From Brachynemurus nebulosus (taxonomy: Eukaryota; Arthropoda; Insecta; Neuroptera; Myrmeleontidae), in contig JAPWDM010000016.1 in assembly GCA_035578155.1 (NCBI GenBank), forward strand, positions 12,568,608 to 12,632,607: a DNA stretch of 64,000 nucleotides, given 5' to 3'. The position numbers and the translations under genes were made by a program. This document shows, piece after piece, positions 50,351 to 61,898 of the stretch. The notes beneath the pieces are model-generated. The model made no database searches. It was given only the letters and a program-made list of their open reading frames with translations, and was not told the DNA's origin. The first letter of the stretch is position 1. Every line of letters begins with the position of its first letter.

Positions 50351-50384
50351 TTTGCGTGCGGAAAGTATACTTTCCGCACGCAAA
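50351..50384. repeat. Perfect 34-bp palindrome
   Basis: TTTGCGTGCGGAAAGTA is followed without any spacer by its exact reverse complement. GC content is well above the neighbourhood. The ORF crossing it is not supported. Confidence 0.95.
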
Positions 50385-50471
50385 AAGTATGTGGGAAGAG
50401 TACAGTGGGCAAACAGCTATTTTGCGTACAAAAATGTCTGCGCCAAGTTAGTACTTTTCTCGCATGAGTAA

Positions 50472-51765
50472 TAAAAAATTATAAAATCGCTTCCTTCATA
50501 TTTTTCATAAAACATTATTTCAACTTTCCAGTATCTTTCCCTTGTCCACTCTTTATGGACCAAGTGTGGCTTCTGTGCTTCACTGACCGTAAAACTCAGA
50601 AGGCGAAGATAATCATTTACAAAATAAATGCAAAAAACCAATTCTTCCTAGGATGACACTTAAAGTAGGCATATAAAAGCAAATAATACGCCATCAGTTT
50701 TATTATATACACAATTTTACGTTTTAACGTAAATTACTTGGAAAGTTCCACATATGTTTTGTTAATTGGTTTATTAATCAACACGAACTTACAACGTATT
50801 CGTACGTATATTATACAATTAGTATATTATGTATATTTAAAAAAAAAATACATACAAACATATTTTCTAATTGCAATGAAGCAAATAATAAACATAAATT
50901 GAACACCTGTTGTTATGTTGAAAAACACTGAAAGTGGTAATTAAATTTCTATATATTACAGATACCTGTATCAACACTGACGTACCTATTGCTTGAAATT
51001 ACATATTCTGATACACTTCAATTTGATTATTATTTCAATGACAACGGTAATTATTCAATCAAAATTTTACACATATGATTTTCTTTAAGATTTAAAAAAT
51101 TGTTACTGAGATGGAAAAAATTATTGTGATTGTGATTGTGAAAGAATCTAAAAAAAAAAGATAATTTTTCTTTAAAGATTTATTAAAAGCTAATAAATAA
51201 TAAATCTGGTTACAGTCTTTTTTGATAAAAAGTAAAATTTCACAGGATATATCAAAACTGTTTCTTTCATTTCTAACGCCTATTAAGTTACGAGTAAATT
51301 TTCCTGCAAGATACCTATTTGGATATTTCCGATTTCACTGTTTGTCACCTCAAGTTCTAACGATAGGTTTCCGTACCCCATTTGTGCTGTAGTAAAGTAT
51401 ATGACAGCTATCATATCAAATCTTCTGATTACAAAAGTTGCAAATTTTACACAGACAAAAGAAATCCAGAAATTAGTTCGTTTACTGAGCAACACATTCG
51501 AGTGACTACAGTTCAAATATTCAATGATTACACAGGCCAACGACTAAAAAACTTTTTTAATACTTTAACCATATTTTTATGGATTTTTGTGTGCTGAATC
51601 TGAAAATAACAATAAAATTGCTGTATCACCCACCATTTCCCTACATTTTACATCATAAACTTTTATATTCAAAAAAATAGTTCAGAAAATTAATGCAATC
51701 AATATAATACTAAATATACGAAAGCCAGCGATCCAGTATCTTATAATGAATATAATATCTTATAA
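50472..51765. other. No gene recognised
   Basis: Frames at 50417-50641 (-), 51283-51540 (-) and 51382-51597 (+) overlap each other and have no signature. The upstream part of the 51.8 kb relic could be hidden here but was not identified. Confidence 0.35.
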
Positions 51766-52284
51766 TTCCAGTATCTTTGCTTAAAGTTCCCGCATTTATC
51801 AGAAGTAAAGTTACAAGAGGGCGTCTTCATTGGTCCTGATATAAGAAAAATGATGTTTGACTCTGAGTTTGAATTACACATAACAGTGAAAGAGAAAGAG
51901 GCTTGGATTGCTTTCAAGGAAGTTGTTAACAAGTTTTTGGGTAACAAAAAAGACCCATACTATAATATAACCATTGTATCTAATATGCTTAATCGTTTCA
52001 AGAATTTGGAATATTTAACGAGCTTAAAGGTTCATTTTTTGAACGGCCAGCTAGACTACTTTCTGAACAATTTAGGAGCTGTCAGTGAGGAACAAGGAGA
52101 ACGTTTCCACCAGGATATCAAGATAATTGAAAAACGCTATCAGGGACGTTGGAACACCAAGATGATGGGAGATTACTGTTGGTCCTTTCACCGAGAAAGT
52201 CAGCAAGCGGCACACAGAAGAAAAAACCACATCCGAAGCTTCAAAGAAAAGAGAGAAAGAAAATATAAGCCCATGGACTCTTAA
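51766..52284 (+). pseudogene. C-terminal relic of a multicopy uncharacterised arthropod protein (SEEQGERFHQDI)
   Basis: The open frame runs from just after a stop at 51765 through about 172 codons: FPHLSEVKLQEGVFIGPDIR, then AWIAFKEVVNKFLGNKK, LTSLKVHFLNGQLDYFLNNL, GAVSEEQGERFHQDI, EKRYQGRWNTKMMGDYCW, and a basic tail ending KYKPMDS. From family knowledge, proteins with KFPxLSExKxxEGxFxGPxIR followed by GAVSEEQGERFHQDI occur in many near-identical copies in insects, hydra and other animals. They are treated as mobile-element-borne; their biochemistry is unknown to me. The N-terminal part is missing and no ATG lies at a family-like start, so this is a truncated copy. The frame itself is intact and ends in a proper stop. 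Confidence 0.75.
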
Positions 52285-52600
52285 AACCTTCATAAAACTT
52301 AGTATTAGGAATAAAAATATATTTTATGTGTTAAAATAAAGTTCTGTTTGTCTTGTACAAGTTATTTTTTTCCGCTCCTATAGAATATTAGCATATTTCA
52401 TTAAATCTGACATAGCCAAAATGTGACAAAACTGTGGGTGATACAAAATAATGAAATTCAAATTTGGATTTAGCACCCGAAAAAATATAAAGATCACCTA
52501 TTAACATTAAAAAAGTTTTTTATGACCTTAATTTTGCAGGCCTGTGTTATTATTGATTTACAGAGTAAAGATTAGATTGCCAAAATTATAAAAAGTATAT
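52285..52600. other. No gene seen
   Basis: AATAAA-type words follow the stop of the 51.8 kb relic (for example near 52335); the rest is AT-rich up to the Tc1 element. Confidence 0.35.
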
Positions 52601-52601
52601 A

Positions 52602-53749
52602 CAGTTACTCACAAAAGTGTTTAGACAAAAGTTTCTTTAAAGAAACTTAAAAATTTTATTTAATTTTTTACGAGATCTTTTGTACAAAATAAAATAGAAA
52701 TAAGGAAAACAAATTCTTCAAAATCTGTACTACAAAATCATAGTAACTAAATTCACAGCAAATATTCTAACTCTGTTTAAAAAAATAATATTAAATTGAG
52801 ACATGTATTATAGCACTCACAAAAGTCTTTAGACAGAACAGTAAACAAAAAAATTAGAAATTCGGAACATAGGATAATAACTATTTTTTATATTTCGTTA
52901 CACATCCCTTTGCTTTAATTATTGCTTGCAAGCAATTGGGCATTGATGCGATTAACTTTGTTGTGAAATCCGGACTGTTTTGGCTCTATTCATTAATTGA
53001 ATGTTTTAATTAAATCCTGTTTATTAGGAATATTACGTTTTCTTAATTGAACAGCTAGATATTGACCATAGATGTTCGATAGGGTTTACATCTAGTCACT
53101 GTGGAGGTGTATGAAGTAAATGAGGCACGTAATACAAGAAATACTGCTTCACTACAAAGCCGAATGTTTAGGGTCATTGTCCTGTTGACAAATTAGTTCT
53201 TGGAATGCTTTCGGATAAATTTAATTTTCTGATGCTTGCACGCCCAATTCTTTTTAAAATATTCGGATAAACATATTTATTCTTAATTTGATCCAAAAAA
53301 TGTAAATTTCCAACAACTAAACACCCCTACCCCATGATAGACGTATAATCATGTTTGACACTGTGCAGCAAATTTTGTTTTCGAATGGTTTTACGGCCTC
53401 GGATGCAATTTGAGTATCTGAGGATGAAAGCCGAGGATTCTTAAGCATATCAGCACTTCAGTATTTCAGCATTTCAGATCCTCAAACTGCTATGTTCCGA
53501 ACTTGTAATTTTTTGTTTACTGGTCTGTGTAAAGACTTTTGTGAGTGCTATAATACATGTCTCAACTTAATATTATTTTTTTAAACAGAGTTATAATATT
53601 TGCTGTGATTTTAATTAGTATGAATTTGTAGTGCAGATTTTGAAGAATTTATTTCCCTTATTTCTATTTTCTTTTGTACAAAAGATCTCGTAAAAAATTA
53701 AATAAAATTGTTAAAGAAACTTTTGTCTGAACACTTTTGTGAGATACTG
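52602..53749. mobile_element. Tc1-like transposon with IR/DR termini (1148 bp)
   Basis: CAGTTACTCACAAAAGTGTT at the left is mirrored by AACACTTTTGTGAGATACTG at the right, and TA flanks both sides (52600-52601, 53750-53751). A second copy of the motif, CTCACAAAAGTCTTTAGACA, lies about 210 bases inside the left end and is mirrored inside the right end near 53525. This gives the IR/DR arrangement (two transposase sites per inverted end) seen in Sleeping Beauty and Minos. The interior is a minus-strand transposase relic. Confidence 0.9.
52890..53480 (-). pseudogene. Tc1/mariner transposase relic
   Basis: Minus-strand pieces in shifting frames: VNPIEHLWSIS (the conserved SPDLNPIEHLW block that contains the third catalytic acidic residue), QLRKRNIPNKQDLIKTFN, and DFTTKLIASMPNCLQAIIKA followed by KGCVTKY at the C-terminus. 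These are the last third of a Tc1-family DDE transposase. Several shifts and stops make it non-functional, and the first DNA-binding third is not recognisable. Confidence 0.8.
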
Positions 53750-53754
53750 TATTT

Positions 53755-54550
53755 GTTTCTTATAGTGCTGGCGCTCTGTAAATCAATAATAATAATCAGA
53801 ATGGTTGGTCTAACTGTTTTAATGTGCTTACTGCTGAGCAAATATTCGATATTTTGTCCTTCATATTCAATTTTGTTTTACATATGCTCAAACTTGAACA
53901 TGTTATCTTTTAAGCGAATTCTTTAATGAATGAAATATTTTTAACAAAATCTGGTTGACTTCAAAGTCAATTTGGTAAATAGTTTTTCGAAAAAAAAGTA
54001 AATTAAAACACAGTAACATTTATTGTGTTCATTTACTTCAAAAAGTTAATTTAAAAATAAAACAAACTTAATCCAGAAAAAAAACATTTTTTCCACATTT
54101 ACGAGTTACAGCATGCCGTTACACATGCTCGTTTATATATATTTGTGTATAGCATAAAATTTATTTCCCATCTGTTTCTTTTCAACCAAAAACGAATGTG
54201 TCATATGTCACTGCTAGCAGCAGTATTGTTGCACTGTTAAGTTAATCGGGACGGTTTAGTCATCGTTAGTAATTTCGATGTTTTGTGAATGTTGCGTCGA
54301 AAAATATCGATGTCATTATAAATATCATGGTAACTGTAATCGTAATAATAACGTATTTAAATATACATACGATGCGTTTTTGCCCGCCCGCGCATAACCA
54401 AAAAACTAACCAGTTGTGTTCGTTCCGCTGTTGTATGTATGCTTGTGTATTTTGCTTGATGCTTCAAGTGCAACCAGATGTTGGATGTTTCATTGCCGTT
54501 ATTAGAGTTACATATGTATATTATCGGATTACCCATGCATGCCTCTGTGA
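53755..54550. other. No gene seen
   Basis: 54.2-54.55 kb is less AT-rich (TTTTTGCCCGCCCGCGCA) but holds only spurious overlapping frames. Confidence 0.35.
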
Positions 54551-54556
54551 ATGTAT

Positions 54557-54610
54557 GTAAAGCTGGATACACACATGAGCACGAACGCACATGAGACAAC
54601 CCGAGAACGT
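54557..54610 (+). repeat. Terminal repeat AAAGCTGGATACACACATGA (inverted partner at 58.65 kb)
   Basis: AAGCTGGATACACACATGAG then ACGAACGCACATGAGACAA is mirrored at 58650-58700, where the minus strand reads AAGCCGGATACACACATGAG then ACGAAAACACGTGAGATAA. The outermost bases are at the outer side of each, with TA next to them. The two may be ends of one 4.1 kb element filled with nested repeats, or two separate elements. Confidence 0.5.
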
Positions 54611-54912
54611 ACAGTATAATTATGTATGTCTCGGATTCAGTTTCTGTTTCTTAAAGTTTCTACGAACGAGGCTGAACAAAATAAGCATGCCGTAATGTTC
54701 GTTTGCTCAAAACTTTTAAAAATGCAAGATAAGTATAATATTGTTTTAGAAAATGCTAGTGGTCTACTCAATTATATGTATATAAATAGACCTCTGTCTA
54801 CAAAATAATACTCTTAATAATTTATAATGAGGAGAATCGTGGTTTTAAAAATGTTGTTCGAATGTATTCCGAAGATTTTGTTTTTTGACGCAATATATTT
54901 ATGAAAAAGTTA
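54611..54912. other. No gene seen
   Basis: The short frame 54626-54808 (+) has no signature. Confidence 0.35.
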
Positions 54913-54913
54913 A

Positions 54914-55307
54914 ATACCCCTGTCGCAGCACTTGCGTAACATAGCGAATTTGCATTTATAAAAATCCGTTTTTCTGTGATTTTTCACCCTTCTAAGTGAT
55001 TTTTCCTCTTCTTTCTAATGATGTAAATAAATGTCGCAAAAATTTTTTAACCTGAGACAATTTTGGAAAAAAAATAATTTTTGTCACTAAAAATTACCAA
55101 AAAAACCATGTTCCAGGCATCCGACATGGCTGGCTAACGAACTTGTCCAAAGGTGTGGGACTAAATACAAATATAATACATAAATTTTAGTGAATATTAT
55201 TTTCTGTTTGTAGGGACTTCAAAACAAATTTCTGCCATAGTCTCGGGCTCAAGTCGCATCATGAGAGTGGCTGTAATAGCTAAATTCCATTCTGGAAATT
55301 CGCTAAC
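54914..55307 (+). repeat. Head-plus-B repeat, short copy
   Basis: The head ATACCCCTGTCGCAGCAC then CATAGCGAATTTG, the body GCATCCGACATGGCTGGCTA, and the tail GGAAATTCGCTA. It lacks a (TA)n tract and has a deletion after GTGTGGGACTAAATAC. Confidence 0.75.
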
Positions 55308-56597
55308 AGCACCCATAAAACCTATAAGTCTAGCAAGTACTTAACACATTAATATTTTTTGTATATATCAACATCTAAAAACATTTCAGTCCCTTTTTGA
55401 CAATCTTGCCAAAACTTAAACACTTTTTTAAATTTTTTTATTGTTAAAATCGAAACGTTATTTTGAAGACGTTTAAAATTACTATATTTTACATCAAAAT
55501 GTCAACACAATCACCCCCTAGTTAATTACCGCTAGACTTGATGCTAGAAAATTGAGAAAAAACAGGTCATATAGATTTTTTAATTTAGATTTTATTTGTA
55601 ATGATTGAGTTACGAAATTCAAAAAAACATTTATAAATGTGTGTATTCGCTATGAGCTTTTGTCTGGAGGAAATCCAGCTCCTCAAAATCGGTTCCAGCG
55701 CTCAAGATGGACAGAACATATCAGTTTATCAGGACGGCATTTGTACATAATTTTAATATTTTCTTTAAGAAATAGTATTTTCTTCTAAATACTTGTTTGA
55801 TTTTTTCAAGGCGAGTATTTATTACGATTTCTATTTACCAGCTTCTACAAAATAAAAAAAATCATTTGTAACACTACTATCAAACGTTATTTTATTTTGA
55901 AACTTTCAAAAAAAATATAAAAGTTACCTCTTATATGCTTTTTTGGGGTTAATTATTGGAAAAAAATATTCTATTTTCCGACAATTTTGAGGTAAACTGA
56001 GCAGATATATGGTTTTTATTAAACAAATTTCAGCTTTTTAATATATTTTCGCCATAAAATATTTAATATTTTTAAAAATGTATAATAGAATTTGTCAAAA
56101 TTTAAAATTATTTGCTTGGTTGGCAAAAAAAAAATGAATGTGCAAATTTATTTACGTGTAAAATGCTGTGTTTATACATAATAATTATTACAGTACATTG
56201 TCATTTGGATAAAAAAATTACGTAAAAATATTATTTTTTGAATATGATTTAACGTAATTTTTATGCGATTGTAGCAAACTTTATTAATTTTACTAAGGTG
56301 TAAACATAATCTAAATTCTGACCGTATCACATAAAACAAATTTTCTTGGTAATTTTCCTATAAAAAAATGGAATAGATCGATTATAAAGATTTACTCAAC
56401 TGAGAGAAATAGAATATAACTGAATCGTTAAATTGGATTAAAAAAATGATGACACGTCACTTATAAAGCCGTTTTTTTTTTTAATGTAGCATCGCAAAAC
56501 ATGAGACAGAAAAAAAAGACTGTGAGAGCGAGTGTAATAAAAAATGATTTCTTCCAACATATTTTTTAACTATTCTCAAAAAGTAATTAATTTAGAG

Positions 56598-56918
56598 AAG
56601 TGATTCTCAACCACTGTGCCGCGGCACTTTTGTGTGCCGCCCAAATTTCAAAAGTGTGCCGCCAAATTTGGCAAATATATAATAATGTTAATATTAAAAA
56701 ATTTAATATATATTTAAATCCACAGAAAAATAAATTATTTTATTATTTGCTTTGCAAGGCGTTTTTTCTTAGTGCCGAATTGTGATGAAGTGGCGTGCAT
56801 AGCAATAGGAATATGTCTAGTATGTGCCGCCAAATTTCGAAATCGTTTTCTTTATGTGCCGCCAAATTTCGAAATAGTTAAAAACGTGCCGCAACAAAAA
56901 AAATGTTGAGAACCACTG
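56598..56918. mobile_element. 321-bp hAT MITE with GTGCCGCC words
   Basis: It starts AAGTGATTCTCAACCACTGT and ends GTTGAGAACCACTG, the hAT-Charlie-type end. ATTTAGAG is duplicated on both sides (56590-56597, 56919-56926). GTGTGCCGCC and GTGCCGCCAAATTT recur inside. The related repeat copy at 44.3 kb has a single ATTTAGAG at the matching place, an empty-site proof of insertion. Confidence 0.92.
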
Positions 56919-57162
56919 ATTTAGAGCAATGGTGTAAAAACATTTTTTACGCATATTGCCTTTTACTTTGGCTTGGTGTAAAAAAAATTTGAAAAATTGC
57001 TTAATTTTGGCAAAAAACTCATTTTGTTGACAAAAAATGCCCGAAAAACCTACTTCTGGGCATCCGACGTGTCTGGCTTACGAACTTAGCCTAGCCCATC
57101 TAGTCTTCAGTACGCACACAAAATTTCATAAGTATTAAACGTTTCGTGCGAGAGTTATCGCG

Positions 57163-57165
<3 letters not shown>

Positions 57166-57231
<66 letters not shown>
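57166..57231. repeat. (TA)n microsatellite in family B
   Basis: About 33 TA units, directly after ATCGCGCGGA as in the 44.6 kb copy. Confidence 0.96.
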
Positions 57232-57238
<7 letters not shown>

Positions 57239-57258
57239 AATTTTGGTGAATGTCATTT

Positions 57259-57990
57259 TCGTAAATAATAAACAAATATTTTACTTTGCAAAATACCACT
57301 TTTATTTTTGAAACTGTGACAATATTGTTTCGAACCGTTAGTTCATTTTCAAACAGAATAAAATTTATATTCAATACCTGCGCTTATATACTAATTTTTA
57401 TCTACCTATACTTATGAAGGGCATAGGTATATGGTGTGGAAGTAGAAGGGGCGGGGGTAGTGGGAGAATCCGAAAAACAAGAAAAACAAGATTACATTAC
57501 ATGTGACAAATGCGAGCAAACACGTGACAAAAAGATTGAAATTGACAAACAAACAATATTACAGAAAATACAATTTTAAAAGTTTAATTAAATTATAATA
57601 TTGAAAATAAAGTTGAACTGTAGATATCGGTGTAGTCATTTAAAAGGTGATCGGAGTTATGTTTATTTATTTCTATTGCTTCTAGGATTGTTAACTTCTG
57701 TCCTTTGTTTGCCTCGTGTAGCACGGTAATTTCCTGTTCTGGTGTGTGTCCGGTATCAATTAAATGCCTCGCAAAAGCAGAGTCGGATTTCTTACATATT
57801 CCTATAGGATCTGAAATGCTCTGCTCTCCGGGTTTCAAAGTTTCTGCCAGTTTGACCGATGTAAAAACTATTACAGTCTTGGCAATTTAATTTGTAGATA
57901 CCCGATTTTTTAAGTTTATCAATTTTTGTTTTATTGCTATATATTAAGTTTCCTAGAATAATAACGGATATAACTCAAACATATTTAACT
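57259..57990 (-). pseudogene. Penelope-like element 3' fragment with GIY-YIG endonuclease
   Basis: Minus strand: KLKKSGIYKLNCQDCNSFYI then GQTGRNFETRRAEHFRSYRN, the GIY-YIG nuclease core with its Cys pair, Arg and Glu-His; then after one frame shift near 57810 CKKSDSAFARHLIDTGHTPE, LHEANKGQKLTILEAIEI and a stop at 57593. In Penelope-like retroelements this domain follows the reverse transcriptase and nicks the target DNA. The reverse transcriptase part is missing (5' truncated near 57990). The 3' untranslated part, with ACGGTTCGAAACAATATTGT, runs to 57259 where family-B sequence starts. Confidence 0.8.
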
Positions 57991-58640
57991 ATAACATATA
58001 ATGTTATTTAATGTATACCTACATATAATTGTAGAGAAGGATAGAAATTTTATTTTTGTTTAGTTTAAAATTGAATTTTGTATAGATTTCTCACATCATA
58101 AAACTTTTATTACGGTCAAACGGCAAGATATTTTTTGACCAGGGGCGCAAAAGGGATAACACCGATTTTTATATTGTAAAAATACACTTTTTTAATAAAA
58201 AAATAATATCAATAACAGACAAACACACTGATTTTTGTGATTGTATTGAAATGTAAGCATTTCAATACAATCATAAAAAAAATAAATGATAATATAAAAC
58301 TATTAAATGAAATGTTTATATTATTTATTCTTCTATAAATATTTAGAAAAGCCAACACACAGAGAGTGTGTTTGCTGTCACTGGTCACGACGGCCTCTAC
58401 AGTTGCTCTAGCTATTTTCAGATGCTGATAACGCCGGTTGTAAAGTGTTAATGTTAAGAAGTGGTAACACGTTGACAATAATCATACAAACGGTATTGGA
58501 AAATTAATGTATAACGTATACAGTAGAATAGAACCGAGGGATGAATTCGTTTGATGTACTGATATGGCTCGCTATTGCTCCACATCGACATGTACCTGAG
58601 GCATGTTGCCGCGCGCCGATCAGACATAGGTACATTTAAC
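57991..58640. other. No gene seen
   Basis: GCATTTCAATACAATCA is mirrored near 58240-58275 (TTGTATTGAAATGTAAGCATTTCAATACAAT), a short perfect hairpin. Nothing else was recognised. Confidence 0.35.
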
Positions 58641-58644
58641 AAGT

Positions 58645-58702
58645 GTACGTCCTCGACTTATCTCACGTGTTTTCGTGCTCATGTGTGTATCCGGCTTTAT
58701 AC
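58645..58702 (-). repeat. Inverted partner of the 54557 terminal repeat
   Basis: GTGCTCATGTGTGTATCCGG then CTT followed by TA; about 80 percent identical to 54557-54610 by eye. Confidence 0.5.
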
Positions 58703-60370
58703 GTATGTGTACTGGAACATTACACGGTACATATGTGAAATAGACGAACTAACAAACAGACAGACATTAAAACTTATTGTTAGTGGCACGTTAGCGGTAT
58801 GTATGTCTCTCTCTGTGTGTGTGCAACAAAGTGCTCTGTTTATAGCACATTCCAAAAGTATGTACCAAATGGAAATCAAACCAGCGACATATTATTTTTA
58901 TGTCCTGCTTGATGCCTAGTTGAACAATTTTCATACATACAGTGTGTCCTATAATAGTGGTTTCTTAATGGATATTATTTCCAACAGAATGCTTGAACTA
59001 GGTGATTTAAACCCAATTTTAATTAACTTTGACAGACAACATGTTGTGTACTATGTACATACATTGTTCTGACAATATAGCCAAACAAATGGATTGAAAC
59101 TAGGAATGTTACGGAACTTCGATTTCGACTCTGAAAGGTCCCGACTTCCGGTTCCAATCTCACTTCCGATTCCGACGTCGGTTGCCATATTTTGAAAACG
59201 GAGGTATATCGAAGTTTAGAGATCGACACGTTTATTATCGATTTTTAACAACTGCATGAAAATCAATATTGTCAATGAAATTCACGCAAAATGTAAAGAA
59301 ATTGATATGAATTATGTACTACAAATTAGATAAACGAATCTACTCAGTATTGACAGCGATTGAAAATCCCTGATGGGCGTTTCAGAAATTTTGTAACGAT
59401 TTCGTTGTTCGGCATTTCCGAGACGGTAAAAAAATTCCACAAGACTTCTTCGTTAGTGTAAACAGTATTTTCTTAAGAATGTTGATGTGTATTGGTACCT
59501 AAGAAGGAAATTTCAGTATCGTAAAATGTCAACACTTTAAATCACGTAACTATATATGTATACGCGCACTTTATGTAAAAACTTTGTAAAATTGTTATTA
59601 GAACGCTCAATTATTTGAAAATTGCGGGAATCTTATCATTGCCAATATAGGTAGGAAAGAATTCTTTTTTAATAAATGGATCTAGATAATCAGAATAACT
59701 AGATAATCCTTGTACATAATTTAGAAATTGAAATATCCCAAAATACCGAACAAACAAACACTAAAAGCCTGAGCGGGACTAACAATTTTCAGTTAAGTTT
59801 TTATCAGTTAATGTAAACACACAAATATTTAGGACAAATTCAGAACCGACTTAGGTGGTATTTTCTGCGGATCGCTCATCAACTATTCACCGACTAGTAA
59901 AATGTTCGACTGGATCAATCGGTACATCTTTACTATTAACTTCACATTTTATGACAGATTTCCAAATCTGATATCGTTTTATTTTAACAATTTAAATGTA
60001 GGAACGGTGATAATTCCATACAAGAAGCATTAGCTGTTAAAATAGTGTACCAGTTAGGCGTTTTGTCCTTGGTTATGGCCGTATTTATTTATTTGTTTAT
60101 TTTATTATTTTTCGTACATTTAATGTACATATATCGTACATGTCAAAAAGGAAAGAAATGCAGCTATGGCTGACTTTAATTAGGTACTATCTCGGTATTT
60201 ATCTTATTAATTATGGAAAACCATGGAAAACCATAACTAGGATAGCCGATATATTAGTATCTGACAAAACAAAAATAAAAATAATGCTATGCTGTGTCAA
60301 CAACACATTGTCTAATTTAAGCAATAAAATTTCATCACTGTATGGCAAAAGGACCATACAGAAATACGTC
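58703..60370. other. No gene confidently seen; possible hAT end at 59.1 kb
   Basis: CTAGGAATGTTACGGAACTT near 59100 followed by TTCCGATTCC-type words resembles a hAT end but has no partner. An 89-codon frame at 60140-60409 (+) runs into the MITE terminus and has no recognisable domain. Confidence 0.3.
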
Positions 60371-60374
60371 AGTA

Positions 60375-60951
60375 ACGTAAAAGCCCCTATACCGGAACAT
60401 TATTTTTAAGTGTGTAATTAAACTGGCTTATAAAACTTAACAAATAAATTAAACACCAATTTCTTTTTTTCCTAATAAGCATGAAAGAAAGTTTTTTTAA
60501 TCCAATGAATATGTTTTTAAAACAATACAACCCAAAAATTTTTATTTATTAATGTTTTTCTTTTACCAAATGTCGACGTCTATATCCAAACAAAGAAATA
60601 TTAATGACACTAGGAGTTGGGAACCGATATACCAAAAGACGTGTAATGTGAGTAATATGACACATAGAGTGACATCTAGACTCAAAGTAGGAAATATAGA
60701 ATGGTTTAAGTATCAGACGTAAATAAAGGATCAAAATACTGTATTCAACAAAAATTGTTTAACATATATATGTATTTCTTTAATTAATTAAGGAAACATT
60801 AAATGCGAGATGAATTTAAATTGAAAAATAATCATTCTATTAATAATAAATTTTTGTTATCAGAGATTTCTGTCAGAAATAACTTTATTAAAATATAAAT
60901 GTCAAAACTGTTCGGACATAAGATCGCGTTCCGGTATAGGGGCTTTTACGT
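60375..60951. mobile_element. 577-bp TA-flanked MITE, relative of 30495-30724
   Basis: ACGTAAAAGCCCCTATACCG opens and its reverse complement closes it; TA flanks at 60373-60374 and 60952-60953. The right interior (TTCTTTAATTAATTAAGGAA, TTTTTGTTATCAGAGATTTC) is shared with the 30.5 kb MITE. The left interior (60400-60760) is unique to this copy. Confidence 0.8.
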
Positions 60952-61010
60952 TAAGTACTAATATAAATTGTTAATATATGAGTATGTTAATATATGAATA
61001 TATGAGGCTT

Positions 61011-61898
61011 TTAAGGGGGGAGGGTACGGTTTTTAAATTTTTTTTGCATTTTTTTTAAATTTTTTTCTGAATGTACAACATGTCGAGCGTGTTGTGTCAA
61101 AATTTCAAGTAAATCCGAGCAAAACTAATGAAGATACAGCGTTTCAAGCGACTGGCCCTCATGCTCGATTTTTATACCTGCCTGTGGCAGCTGCGCGACG
61201 CGCCTACCTGGTAAGTATAAAATTTACTTTAATTTTATACTTACAAACCTTATACAAAACAAATACTTACTATAATTACCCGCGTAAGTATAAAAAATTA
61301 TATCATTTTATTGATGTTTAGTTTTGGATTTTTGAGTATAAAAAACTTTAAATCCATTTTCTCCCAAATAACATTTTTGAAGTTCGTGAACATCATAACT
61401 CAAAATCTACTTCACCAATTTTGTTGTGTACAGTTTCTACACATAAATCAACAAGTAATCAGGTCTAGTTTTTTTTTTTTTTTGCTATTTTTTTCCAGTT
61501 TATAATAACAAATTAACCGAAATTTTTAGCAAAAATTGCGTTTTTCACTTCAAAATGCTGCCAAAAATAAAAAAATCGAAAAAATACAAAAAACTCTTCC
61601 TGACTCCCTAGGGAAACATATCGCCTTTTAAACGCATTTCGATTTTTTTGTCTCGGATGATCCGGTACCAAGTTATGATGTTCACCGCAAAACAACTTTT
61701 TTTCGAGGCGCCTCCGGAAATTCGCTGTCACAGACTTATTTATCGATATTTGTAATCGATAATTTTTTCAAAGATACTTTAGATGTTATACTATAACGTG
61801 TATATGAAATAAACAAGCCAACATTATTCATATCTCCAAAAAAAAAATCATGAAAATATGCCTTTTTTTCGCTTTTAAAACCTTACCCCCCCGCTTAA
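61011..61898. mobile_element. TTAA-flanked element with G6 ends (880 bp)
   Basis: TTAA then GGGGGGAGGGTACGGTTTTT at the left; in reverse at the right, TTAA then GCGGGGGGGTAAGGTTTTAA. Same plan as 5784-6686. Frames at 61094-61321 (+) and 61513-61731 (-) oppose each other and lack domains; no transposase was recognised. Confidence 0.65.

Larger units (their letters stand above)
55425..57258 (+). repeat. 1.5 kb dispersed repeat (family C+B), copy 2, interrupted
   Basis: Colinear with 43283-44756 but split by a 321-bp hAT MITE (56598-56918) and cut at its 3' end where the Penelope-like relic begins (TCATTTTCGTA is shared, then the sequences differ). Confidence 0.8.

Noticed and set aside
60140..60409. 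89-codon frame
   Set aside because: Mixed composition but no recognised domain; its end is formed by the terminus of an inserted MITE.
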